From positions 186,001 through 250,000 of the forward strand of contig JAKTTT010000008.1 in NCBI GenBank assembly GCA_030581615.1: a stretch of DNA of 64,000 nucleotides, in the 5' to 3' direction. The DNA is from Alloascoidea africana (Eukaryota > Ascomycota > Alloascoideomycetes > Alloascoideales > Alloascoideaceae). The notes beneath the pieces are model-generated. The model did no database searches. It saw only the letters and a program-made list of their open reading frames with translations, and was not told the origin of the DNA. Each line of letters begins with the position of its first letter. Position 1 is the first letter of the stretch. Shown here in pieces: positions 51,466 through 61,700 of the stretch. Position numbers and translations under genes: made by a program.

Positions 51466-52851
51466 ATGCGACGTCGTGGTCCGCGAATCTCAAGTGCACA
51501 GGCACAGAGACGATCACGGCTTTCGAAACAGATTAATGATGATGATGATGATGAGAGCGAGGACGAAAACGTACGTGATGGCGATACACCAGAGGTGTCA
51601 GACCAGGAGCCCCAATCGCGATCCCAGCCCAACTCCAGTTCAGAACACTCTGAGTCAGATTCAAATTCAAATGCAAATGCAAATGCTAATTCAAATTCAG
51701 ACTCAGGCTCAGGCGCAAGCTCAGAATCGGATTCTGGCTCGGACTCAGAGTCAGATTCAGATTCAGACTCAGACTCAGAGGGAGACGATGAGGCCGAGAC
51801 GAGTGCATACCAAGACCAAAAAGTCGTTCGACGGGGCTACGAGATGGCTCTGCAAACTCTACAAGACGACCGTGCCCAAACGATCAAAACAGGCGATCCT
51901 AAAGCGATGGCGAAAAACATCACCAAAGTGCGCACGCTATTTTCAGAGATGGATCCAAGTAACACGACAAACATGCTTTTGGACTCGCGAGCCATTTCGG
52001 AAATAACAGACCAATATGGACGCCAGGTAAGGACGATCGAAATGGGGATGAGCACTGCAAAGGCCCTGGATATGGACCAGTTCGCAGATAGGCTAGTGCG
52101 GTTTCTCGCGCCGCGCGAGGACCTGGCAAACCGCTTTGCCAGTGTTTCCCGCAATGAACCGGCACAGGATGAGGATGAAGGGGAACGCGAGCGGCTTTCC
52201 CGAATGGTAGATTGGCAAAAGCTGGGGCTGCTTGCGTTTCGGCATGGGAGACGACCTCCAACAAGTGACTTTATGATAGGTCCCCTGGCAGTGGAGAAGA
52301 AAATTGCAAAGCCCAGGGCCCCACGGGCCGTGTTGAAGGCAATTGTCCAGGCTCAAGAGGTGGACGTCAAGGACATTGGATCCAGCACGGAAAAGACAGA
52401 TACGCCATTTGTCGTTCAAAACATTTACAGCCGTTTTTCAGGCCAAGCAAGTCAAGGTCGTATACCGCGGATGACATTATTTGAGTTTTTTGTAAACCCT
52501 GAGAGTTTCTCGCAATCTGTGGAAAATCTTTTTTACACGAGTTTCCTAATACGAGATGGCCGACTTGAACTTTCAGAAGATCCAACATCGGGATATCCAA
52601 TTGTGTCATTGCCACCCGCACTTCCTGATCAACGACTTGATCCCGAAGCATTTATGGATGAACTGGAAGCCCGTAAAAACAAGCCCGCAAACCACGTCAT
52701 TTTCCAACTTGATTACAACACATGGACAAAACTCATTCGAAAGTTTAATATACGCAAAAGCTTTCTACCTTCTAGGCCTTCTACACAAACCGTTAATGGC
52801 AGTAATGGTACTCGACCCGTCAATGGACTGGCGTCGACCTCGTGGTACTGA
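51466..52851 (+). CDS. NSE4: Smc5/6 complex kleisin Nse4
   Basis: A 461-aa single-exon protein. After a basic start and a long Ser/Asp/Asn-rich acidic linker (residues 25-112), the Nse4 domain begins with VVRRGYEMALQTLQDD, SNTTNMLLDSRAISEITDQY and MDQFADRLVRFLAP. The C-terminal kleisin part has DWQKLGLLAFRHGRRPPTSD with FMIGPL, and then the hallmark FFVNPESFSQSVENLFYTSF with LIRDG. Nse4 bridges the Smc5 and Smc6 heads and, with Nse1/Nse3, binds DNA during repair and replication stress. The gene converges on QRI7 with only a 62-bp gap. Confidence 0.92.
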   Translation: MRRRGPRISSAQAQRRSRLSKQINDDDDDESEDENVRDGDTPEVSDQEPQSRSQPNSSSEHSESDSNSNANANANSNSDSGSGASSESDSGSDSESDSDSDSDSEGDDEAETSAYQDQKVVRRGYEMALQTLQDDRAQTIKTGDPKAMAKNITKVRTLFSEMDPSNTTNMLLDSRAISEITDQYGRQVRTIEMGMSTAKALDMDQFADRLVRFLAPREDLANRFASVSRNEPAQDEDEGERERLSRMVDWQKLGLLAFRHGRRPPTSDFMIGPLAVEKKIAKPRAPRAVLKAIVQAQEVDVKDIGSSTEKTDTPFVVQNIYSRFSGQASQGRIPRMTLFEFFVNPESFSQSVENLFYTSFLIRDGRLELSEDPTSGYPIVSLPPALPDQRLDPEAFMDELEARKNKPANHVIFQLDYNTWTKLIRKFNIRKSFLPSRPSTQTVNGSNGTRPVNGLASTSWY

Positions 52852-52913
52852 GTACGTATTAGAAGTAATAGTTATTATTGATGAATCATGATGATATTTA
52901 CAAATTGTTCAGT

Positions 52914-54134
52914 TCAGATCATCTCATGCCCCGCGTTTTTCCAACCATATACCTTGGTTATATCAGTTAGATCCCATTTGCGAATCGGTGCAACTGCGAG
53001 ATCAGATTCCAAATTTGCTTTTTCCCATAACTCGATCCCGGCCCATCCAATCATGACTGCATTATCTGTACAAAGTTCCACAGATGGGAAATGCAAATTG
53101 CCAATTTGATCCCGGGGTAAATTTGTTTCCAACATTGTTCGCAATCGTTTGTTTGAAGCAACCCCACCTGCACATACAAAGTCCAAAACCTGTGTCTTGT
53201 CAAAATGGGAGCTTCGCTGCATCGAAAGCTTCACTTTGGAAATAACGTGGTCGAAAATGGCATCCTGAACAAGCATAGCGGCCTGTTTCCGCTTTGCAGT
53301 TGACAAAGGTTCTGTTTCCTTGTCGAGCAGGTTTCGAACAGCAGTTTGGAAACTTGTGAAAGAAAACTCGGTAAGCTTTGCATTTGAGCCATATTTTAAC
53401 GGCTTGGGGAGTGCCCAGTCCAAGTTTGTTGTATCCTCAGAATTTGTATCTGGCGTACTTTGAATAAAAGCCTCCATCTCTTTCCCCAGCATTATGCCCT
53501 TGAACCCCAACTCTCGCGCACATTTATCAAGAGCATCACCTAGTGCAATGTCCTGGGTGTTTGCGAGGATCTCATGTTCCAACACGCTCTTGGAGTATAC
53601 GAGCATTGTGTGGCCTCCTGATACCAACAGAGTAAGGAACGGGAACGCTGGAGCTGTGCTGTTTGTCTCTAGCCGCGGCACAAGCAGATGACCCAACATA
53701 TGGTGTACACCGATAAATGGCCTATTCCAGGCAATTGCGAGGCCCTTCCCCAATTCCAATCCCACAGAGAGAGAACCATGAAACCCAGGCCCCCGTGTTG
53801 CACAGATGAGATCCGGCACGAACGATGGGGCCTGGGCGGCAAGCACCTCTTGGACCACATTTGCGAGGCTTTTCTCATGATGTTGAAACGCACTGGTTGG
53901 GATAATTCCTCCAACATCTGCTGAGTCTAGTGTTTGTTTGACGTGGGCCAATACTTTTGCTGGTTCGTGTGGTGATGGCCTATTGATCAGAGCCACACAC
54001 GAGTCATCGCACGAGGTTTCTATCGCCAGTACAGTGTAGTTTCTTGCTCCACCATGCTGCAGTGAGGGCACAAACCTACTCAGAAAATGAGTTTGTATTT
54101 TGGGGAACGTGGGAATGGTTAATCGAGATAGCAT
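52914..54134 (-). CDS. QRI7: Mitochondrial tRNA t6A transferase Qri7 (TsaD/Kae1 family)
   Basis: 406 aa, single exon. The start (MLSRLTIPTFPKIQTHF) is basic and hydroxylated, like a mitochondrial presequence. The ASKHA core is complete: VLAIETSCDDSCVALI, ATRGPGFHGSLSVGLELGKG, the metal-binding GVHHMLGHLLV, FLTLLVSGGHTMLV and FVCAGGVASNKRLR. Qri7 alone with Sua5 makes t6A37 on mitochondrial ANN-decoding tRNAs. The Asp in CTDNAVMIGWAG, which completes the metal site, is present. MME1 diverges from it 492 bp upstream. Confidence 0.94.
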   Translation of the reverse strand: MLSRLTIPTFPKIQTHFLSRFVPSLQHGGARNYTVLAIETSCDDSCVALINRPSPHEPAKVLAHVKQTLDSADVGGIIPTSAFQHHEKSLANVVQEVLAAQAPSFVPDLICATRGPGFHGSLSVGLELGKGLAIAWNRPFIGVHHMLGHLLVPRLETNSTAPAFPFLTLLVSGGHTMLVYSKSVLEHEILANTQDIALGDALDKCARELGFKGIMLGKEMEAFIQSTPDTNSEDTTNLDWALPKPLKYGSNAKLTEFSFTSFQTAVRNLLDKETEPLSTAKRKQAAMLVQDAIFDHVISKVKLSMQRSSHFDKTQVLDFVCAGGVASNKRLRTMLETNLPRDQIGNLHFPSVELCTDNAVMIGWAGIELWEKANLESDLAVAPIRKWDLTDITKVYGWKNAGHEMI

Positions 54135-54626
54135 AGAGCATAGTACCGTGGTAGAAATTATTCAATCAGATTCATCTCATGAGGAGAGTGCACCCGTGAT
54201 GGGATGTGCGTCCTGTGGTAAAACATGGTATGGATATTCTCCCCCACACAGTGCTTGTGGTAGCAACAGCGTCCTGCTTCCTGGAAATTCCGGCGCGTGC
54301 CTGCTTTTTTGTGTCTGCCCTCGAGCGAGTCTCCAGCGGTGAAATTCTCGTTTCTCTCTCAGTGTTTGCAAAAGTGCTAGTTCCAGTGCCAGTGCTTTTG
54401 ACATTTTGGTATTTGGGCTTCTCTCCGAGTTGTGCGACCGCGCCGTTTTGCCATTTCCCAGAGTTCTGATTCGCCATATCCGTATCCGTATCCTCTCCTC
54501 CAGCACCAAAGTCAAACACCGTTACGTTCCGACCAGGACTTTACTGGCTCTAGTTATCGTTCTCGTTCTAGTTCCTGTTCTGCTCCAGTTCTGAGTAATT
54601 TTACTTGTGCCCGGACCCACACTATA
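54135..54626. promoter_or_regulatory. Divergent promoter region, QRI7 / MME1
   Basis: A 492-bp spacer. A run of GTTCT/CTAGTTC-type repeats lies at about 54550-54592 and CGTATCC repeats at about 54480-54492. Several frames are open on both strands, but none carries a recognisable domain. Confidence 0.5.
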
Positions 54627-55961
54627 ATGCCTGTGTCTGACGAGCAAAGGCCCGCCAACTCCAACTCGTCAGGCAGTGTGTTCCAGCATCCCACCTCTGC
54701 TCCACATTCATCAGAACCAGAACAAGTCTCAGACACTTCAGATGCAAACCGACAACGGCTGCGGCAATGGCGGCATCAGCCACATGTCCTTGATCCTCAG
54801 AGTCCCACGCCCACCTTTGCGGCCGAGATAATCAGCGAGAGTCTGCTGAACGCCAGCGAGGAGGTGGAAAACAAGAGCCCTTTGCTCCATGTCATGTTGG
54901 CGGGTGGTCTTGGAGGAGCGATTGGCGATTCAGTGATGCACTCCCTCGACACTGTTAAAACCCGACAACAGGGCTCCGGCAACATTGCGAAATACCGTGC
55001 AACTTTTCCCGCCTATGCCACACTGATTAGAGAAGAAGGCATTAGGAGGGGACTTTATGGCGGTTACGAGGCTGCCATGTTGGGGAGTTTCCCCGGGACA
55101 GTGCTTTTCTTTGGCACTTACGAAACGGTAAAGAGGTTTTTGATCCATACCCTCGATCTAAACGAAACCGTTTCGTACCTCACGGCCGGATTCCTCGGAG
55201 AGTTTGCCTCGAGCGTGGTGTATGTGCCCAGCGAAGTGTTGAAAACTCGACTTCAATTACAAGGCCGATACCAGAATCCGTTTTTCATCTCCGGTTACAA
55301 TTACAAAAACACAACGGACGCTATACAAACCATTTTGAAAAAAGAAGGATGGCGCACCTTGTTTAATGGATATAAAGCGACTCTCGTTCGCGATCTGCCG
55401 TTTTCCGCACTCCAGTTTGCATTCTACGAGCGGTTTCGGCAATTTGCCTATATAATAAACGAGGACCATCACCCCCATCATAATAACCTGGAAATAGAGC
55501 ATCCTGCCAGTGTTGTTCTGCCCACACATCTCGAACTCATTGCGGGTTCCGCAGCTGGTGGACTCGCTGGATTTCTGACCACACCCCTAGACGTTATCAA
55601 AACGCGTCTTCAAACCCAGCGCAAAGCATCTCCATCTCCACGATCTTCATCTTTGTCACCGCAGAAGAACTCCGGAATCGTGCCATCACGAGACACTCCA
55701 AAGGGGAAAAGTCCCAGAGGTCAGCAGATAAAGTCCTACGTGATCCCGTCAACCGCGTCTCCAGCATACATCAACACCACATCCACGCTCAAGGGTCTCT
55801 CGCTAATCTACCGTACCGAGGGCTTCAAGGGCCTGTTCTCGGGCATCGGGCCTCGCTTCGTGTGGACGAGTGTCCAGAGCAGCATCATGCTGCTGCTCTA
55901 CCAGCGGGCCCTGGAGCTGTTAGATAGATACTTAGCACGGCCCCCAGAAGCCCGTTTCTGA
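54627..55961 (+). CDS. MME1: Mitochondrial magnesium exporter Mme1-like carrier
   Basis: A 444-aa mitochondrial carrier. The three signature repeats are [12 protein letters not shown] (Ser in place of the usual Pro), [14 protein letters not shown] and [14 protein letters not shown]. The blocks [40 protein letters not shown] and [17 protein letters not shown] match S. cerevisiae Mme1 (YMR166C) almost word for word. It exports Mg2+ from the matrix there. The Ser-for-Pro change in repeat 1 is shared with Mme1, so it is a family trait. A long Ser/Lys-rich loop (about residues 335-375) interrupts repeat 3 relative to most carriers. The N-terminal 80 residues are disordered. Confidence 0.9.
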   Translation: MPVSDEQRPANSNSSGSVFQHPTSAPHSSEPEQVSDTSDANRQRLRQWRHQPHVLDPQSPTPTFAAEIISESLLNASEEVENKSPLLHVMLAGGLGGAIGDSVMHSLDTVKTRQQGSGNIAKYRATFPAYATLIREEGIRRGLYGGYEAAMLGSFPGTVLFFGTYETVKRFLIHTLDLNETVSYLTAGFLGEFASSVVYVPSEVLKTRLQLQGRYQNPFFISGYNYKNTTDAIQTILKKEGWRTLFNGYKATLVRDLPFSALQFAFYERFRQFAYIINEDHHPHHNNLEIEHPASVVLPTHLELIAGSAAGGLAGFLTTPLDVIKTRLQTQRKASPSPRSSSLSPQKNSGIVPSRDTPKGKSPRGQQIKSYVIPSTASPAYINTTSTLKGLSLIYRTEGFKGLFSGIGPRFVWTSVQSSIMLLLYQRALELLDRYLARPPEARF

Positions 55962-56175
55962 AAAATGAAAAACGCAGATCCCGTGAGCGACACGTGATTA
56001 GCACACTCCCCACATATGTATATACACCCAGACGCCCAGCTGGTGGTCTCCTCCATCTCGTTTCGACCTCTCTCACCTTCTCCAGGTCTCGAAGAGCGAG
56101 CAGCAGACCACACACACATAGACAAAGCCGTTTTACATACACACTAGACCCCCTGATACTCTTCTCGTTTTGGAA

Positions 56176-57765
56176 ATGGATCTATTTGAGAAAGAAGGGA
56201 TCCGTTTCCCGACTTACACACTGTTCCCCAACGAAGCCTCATCGTCCTCATTGTCGCAGAGCTTTGATGACTATGAAAGTGGCTACAGCTTTGGCGATGA
56301 CGACTACGACTATGACCCGGGCGATAGCGACGGCCAGATAAACGTGCCTGTCATTGCTGGCATTGCGTCTGGGCTCGGGACCCTCGCCCTGACTCTGATC
56401 ATCGCAGTCATTTATGTTGTCTTTTGTTCGCGCGGCAGAATCACTCTGACCAACCGGATACCGGGCCAACTGGACGATGAAGCTATGATCCAAGAAGAAG
56501 AGGAAGAGGCGTTACAGCACATGGACGATTTTTCGCGTGAAATGTATCTCCAAGCTAAAAGTTTCCAAGAATCTAATCCGCCCCTAAGCGTGGACACGGA
56601 CATTAGTCTTTCGCAGTTTCTGGCAATTCAAGAAAAAGGTGTCTCAGCATGGGAATTTGTCGTTGATTTCCCCCATGCAAACTGCTTTGTCCAGGCCAGA
56701 ACCGAAATCGAGTTTTTTGATACAACCTGTAGTGTCCAGACAAATCTGCCCATCCCGAACCAAAACGATGTTTACTACTTTGAGGCGAAGCTATTTGAAA
56801 AACCTAGCGATACAATAGTGGCTATTGGACTCACAACAAAGCCCTATCCTACATTCCGACTCCCCGGTCATCACCGATACTCCACCGCATATGATTCTAT
56901 GGGCCTGAAACGAGTGAATCAACCGTTTAACGCCCCCTGTACATTTCCCGCTCTTGAACAAGGAGACGTTATCGGAGTAGGCTACAAGCCCCGTTCCGGA
57001 GATGTATTTTACACAAGAAATGGTAAAAAGTTTTCTGGAGCTGTTCGAGGCATGAAATTGAACCTGTTCCCGACAGTGGGAGCGAACGGACCTTGCAAAG
57101 TGCACGTTAACTTTGGCCAAGCAGGATTCGTCTACATTGAAGCAAACATCAAGAAATGGGGGTTGGCTCCAGCTACAGGTTCTCTCGCACCGCCGCCTCC
57201 TTACGGCTCCGAGGATGAATCTGTCTTGCTAGAGTCTGGTACCCCATCCAGCGCCTCCACAAGCGACTTGACTGATAGACAAGGCGATTTTTACAACTAC
57301 AATTCCCAAGATTTTTCGGGCAACGGCGAGTATTCGCCACCACCACCTTCTTTTAGAAGAGTCATATCTTCAGATTATAGCATTGTGGATGATATTACGC
57401 TGAACAGCTTGGCGAGGCAGAGTCAGGAGAGCATCCACAGTAGCAGTAGTAATAATAATGGCCCCGATGAGACCGTAACTACTACTCTGCAACAGACCCC
57501 AATCATCCGAACAGAATCACCATCGCCACCTCCCAGCTACACTTCGGATTTTGAAGATGAGAATGAGAACGAAGAGCAAGAACAGTGCATCGAAGATGAT
57601 GAAAACGCAGAATCGCGAGCATTTTCCGATTCTACCCATGAAGACGTTTCACCAGCAGCATCCACCTTAGAATCACCAGAGCAGAGAACAATGACACCAC
57701 CTGCAACAGTCAGCAGTGAACTCACGCAACTGGATGAGAATAGCGACTCGGACACCTCGAGTTAG
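56176..57765 (+). CDS. SSH4: Ssh4/Ear1-type SPRY-domain Rsp5 adaptor
   Basis: 529 aa. A short acidic lumenal N-terminus (no cleavable signal) precedes one membrane helix, VPVIAGIASGLGTLALTLII with AVIYVVF (about residues 58-84). The SPRY domain (about 165-330) has YYFEAKLFEKPSDTIVAIGL, TFRLPGHHRYSTAYDSMGLK and GDVFYTRNGKKFSGAVRGM. The tail contains PPPPYG and PPPSY motifs that would recruit the WW domains of the Rsp5 ubiquitin ligase. It also has acidic Ser clusters. Ssh4/Ear1 sort endosomal and vacuolar membrane cargo into the multivesicular-body pathway. The ATG at 56176 is the first in frame. Confidence 0.9.
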   Translation: MDLFEKEGIRFPTYTLFPNEASSSSLSQSFDDYESGYSFGDDDYDYDPGDSDGQINVPVIAGIASGLGTLALTLIIAVIYVVFCSRGRITLTNRIPGQLDDEAMIQEEEEEALQHMDDFSREMYLQAKSFQESNPPLSVDTDISLSQFLAIQEKGVSAWEFVVDFPHANCFVQARTEIEFFDTTCSVQTNLPIPNQNDVYYFEAKLFEKPSDTIVAIGLTTKPYPTFRLPGHHRYSTAYDSMGLKRVNQPFNAPCTFPALEQGDVIGVGYKPRSGDVFYTRNGKKFSGAVRGMKLNLFPTVGANGPCKVHVNFGQAGFVYIEANIKKWGLAPATGSLAPPPPYGSEDESVLLESGTPSSASTSDLTDRQGDFYNYNSQDFSGNGEYSPPPPSFRRVISSDYSIVDDITLNSLARQSQESIHSSSSNNNGPDETVTTTLQQTPIIRTESPSPPPSYTSDFEDENENEEQEQCIEDDENAESRAFSDSTHEDVSPAASTLESPEQRTMTPPATVSSELTQLDENSDSDTSS

Positions 57766-58726
57766 CACCCATCATTATCATCAAAACGGACTTTATCATC
57801 TTCACATTTCTGCTTTACTATGAAAGCTTTTTTGAAATACATTCCCACATTATTATTGGAATTCAATTAAACCATTTGCAAGGTTTCATGGCTTATAGAA
57901 AGAAAGTGAGATCAAAAATTTCATACCTATTCTCCTCCTTCATCCCTTTTTTTTTTATCGTATATACATATCCCGTCTTTGTTTGATTATCTTTGGCTTT
58001 TTGGTTTCTCTATGGTACGATCTTGTTCTCCTTTTCATCAACTCTCAATCACAACCACGCACACTCTTTTTTAATCATTCGCTTTATGTTAGATCTTTGC
58101 AATTTCCTAGTACCCTGACCCACTAATTCTACACTGCTGGCACTTTTTTTTTTGTTTTCCTTTCAAATTTATCATGCCTACTTTACATAGCTATTGGTTA
58201 TGTTTATTTTATGTACTCTTGGTTTGATTTGTTCTCTATGGATTAGAAATTGATGATTCTGGTTTCTCGTTAGTGCTAAAAGTAACGTAATCAAATGGTA
58301 ATGGTAATTCGAAACTTCCTCATCAACATCATTCCCCTAAAATGTAAAACAGTTTTTGTACTTCAAAAGCTTTGGTTATGTTATGTAAGTATAGCAACAT
58401 GAAATGGTGGCATATATATATGAAACACTGGATTCCAATACAAGTATTTTTGAAAAAAAAAAATGAAACGAAATGAAGGAGTGTGAATGTTGAATCAAAA
58501 AAGATGAACACAAAAACAAACAGGAAAAAAGTCAAGAAAAAATAACAAAAAATTCCAAATTTGATAAGGACAGTAAAAACTTATAAATCCAAAAATTTGA
58601 CAAAACAAAGAAATCCAGAAAAATAGACAAGCAAAATCAAGACAAAATCAAGACAAAACAAAAACTGTTAGATGTGTGGAAAACCCACTAAAAATGTGCT
58701 CTATACAGTAAACCCTCCACAACTAT
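57766..58726. other. Convergent intergenic region, SSH4 / DNF3
   Basis: 961 bp of AT-rich DNA with T-tracts at about 57947-57956 and 58147-58154, an A-tract at 58453-58462, and tandem CAAGACAAAAT-like units at about 58637-58660. It should hold both 3' untranslated regions and polyadenylation sites. No gene seen. Confidence 0.6.
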
Positions 58727-61700
58727 CTATTTTTCTCTTTTTTCTTTTTGTTTATGACCATCGCCTAGATCATATGGAGTTGGTAGTTGCTGCTGTTGCT
58801 GTTGAAGTTCTTCTCTTTTCTTCTTCTTTCGCTCTTCATCGCGCTCTTTTTCCCAAACCTCGCTAATCCTCATTTGCTCTTCCCGCTGTTGTAAAATCTC
58901 CTCAATTTCTCGCTCTTCTTCTACAGTAGGCTCACCACCGCTATCCCTAAAACGCAACTTCTTCTTGAGCTTTTCTCTAGTTGTAGGTCTGTCCTGTTTC
59001 CGTCTCTTCACAACCTTGCCACTCGGTAAAGTCTCAATCTCGTAGTCCTCTTCCTTTGACAGTGGATTCAAGGTTTGGAGACTAAAACTCTCAAAGGACC
59101 CAGTACCCGATCGTGGTCTACGCGAGGTACCAGAAGGAGACTTTCCACTAGGGCTGGACGGTACATGGAGAGCAGGAGGCGCAACAAGGCTATCGGTACG
59201 AGGTCTTCCTGTTAGAGAGCCGGGACGCGATGAAAGATTGTGATCAAGATGTGCGGCAGAACTTGTGGTATCTGATACATTTGACTCAATACTGATTGAC
59301 GGGATATCCGAAGTTGCACGTTTTCGACCCAAACCTCTAGGAAGTAAGCCTGATAGCTTTTCAGCGACACTACCAGAGGCGTGATGGGGTGGTTGAGGAG
59401 AAGGTTCGTGCTCACTCATATCAGTAAAAGATAGAACAGGCGAATTTGCAGAATCTGATCCTCCAGTGTACTTTTCCTCGTCATCCTCATGAGAATCTTC
59501 TTCGAGTCTAGGCCAGGTCCATCCTTGCTTCATCTCTTCAAAAGCTTCCAGCTCTAATCTCTTTCGAACACCAATGTCTTGCTCCAATTCCTCAAAAATA
59601 TCTGCATCGGTTGGCAAAATCCACTTCCTAAAACAAATAATGATAATGTCCAAGAAAAGCGGCAAAACGGTGACTATGAGTAAAGAACTCCACCAGCTGA
59701 GATCGGAGCCAAACGCTTTCAACAACCCGTTATGCACGTCATAAATCTTTGATTCTCGGTTGGCATAGAGGAAAGAAATCAAAATGTTCCAAAGTAACCA
59801 ACCACCAACAGAAATAATCATAGCAAGCCACGAAAATATCGACCTGTATTGCATCTCCAAGAGATTACATTTGATGTTGATCACAGTCACAATCGCTGTA
59901 AAGCAAAGAACACCAAGCGGGAAAAGACTATTGTCCACAACAGCATACAGCCCATACAAATGCCAACTTGTAAAAGACACCAATACAGATTGTGCTGTTC
60001 CAAGAAGAACCCAAGCAACAAATAGCTTGAGATTAAATGCTTCATTGTTTCTTCCCTTTTTATACAATTCAGGAACTGCCACAAGTGTAGCTGGCTTTAA
60101 ATCTTTCTCAAAGATTCCAAGACACCACACGGGTAACGTTGTGAATAGGGTATTAAACATTGATAGAGACCAGGGTTCATAAAGAGAAGTTCCAGTAAAT
60201 AGGGTATTCCTTTGGAAGATTGCCTGTGAAAGATAGAAAAAAATCTCCTTGTAAAAAGTACATAGAATGTACTTTGCAGTTCTAATATAGTTGTATCTTC
60301 CATGGACAAACAAAAGCTTCATCAAATACCTGAACTGAGCAATAGCGTAGTCAGCGGACCGTGCCGCTTGTAAACCCTCTTTACCTGTGATTCCAATACC
60401 AATATCAGCACTTTGAATCATTGCAATATCATTGGCACCATCGCCAATCGCCAACGTTACAATATCCTTTAATTTTTCGCGAATGGCAGAAACCATGTCG
60501 GCTTTTTGACTTGGTGAAGCTCGGCAGACAATAACCGAGTCACATCTGATGCTCAATTCGATAAATTGGGACATCATCGTCATGTCGTTCTCAATGCTGC
60601 TTAGTGTACCACCATCAATGACTGCAACACAATGTGCAATTCTACCTGCATCAAGTTCAAGTATCGCGGCTGACATTTTAGTTGCAAGATCGTCTTGCTC
60701 GCTGTCAGAACCGTATTCAGGATCAGCGCCGTCGTGGCCATCGGCCCTAAGAACCACAACTGTTGAATAATCCTTAATCAGCCGGCAAGAGTATCCAATG
60801 TTAATGGCAGTTTCTCTCTTGTCTCCAGTCAACATCCACATTTTAATGCCCGCTCTGCGGAGCTTGTCAATGGCCTCGGCAACACCTTCTTGCAATTTAT
60901 CTTCGATAGCAGTTGCACCGCTCAAAGTGAAACCATGTTCAATTTGTTCACCAACTTGGTTGATTTTTTTCTTACGGTCAACCAAAGTCTTTTTGGCTTC
61001 TTTATATTGTTGAATCCAGTCTTCATATTCTGTTTCATCCAGCCATCGGTAAGCATACATGAGCGTTCGAAGACCCTCTGCAGAAAACTCCTCGATATGT
61101 TCCAAAGTTCTCTCCATTACGTACTCATCATTAACAACCAACTTGTCATCGATAACATTATCCAAGTCGACACCTGCTGTAGTATCGGCATTTACCGAAA
61201 CAGTCCTCGGCTTTTCAAAAGAAACTCTATGATGGTCGTTTGTGCTGGCACCATCGACGCTATACTTCTTGGCCCGTCGAATCTGTACTGATCTCCGAGA
61301 TGTGGATGCAATATCCTGAATCTGGTATTCATCGTTTTTAACATCTGCTAGATATTCATCGATGCTGGCGTATCTTTCAGTGTTATCAGCGGAAAGACTC
61401 GATCTCAAAGCAATAGAGTGTCGAGCTCCCGCATTGGAACCATCAATCCCAGACTTTCGACCTTGCGAAATAACAAAATCAGCTTCTGCATTTTTACGCT
61501 CGTTGGACTGATGGATCAGCTCGTTTGCCTTATCTCTAGCCATTTTTGCATTCGCAAGCCTCTCCAGAATAACGTTATCAGCACCTTTACAAATCACACA
61601 AATGCGGCCATCTGGTTGAGGGAAACGAACCACCACTGACATTCTCTTCCTGGAAGATGTAAACTCAATTGTTTCCAATATTTCATAGACCTCATCGACA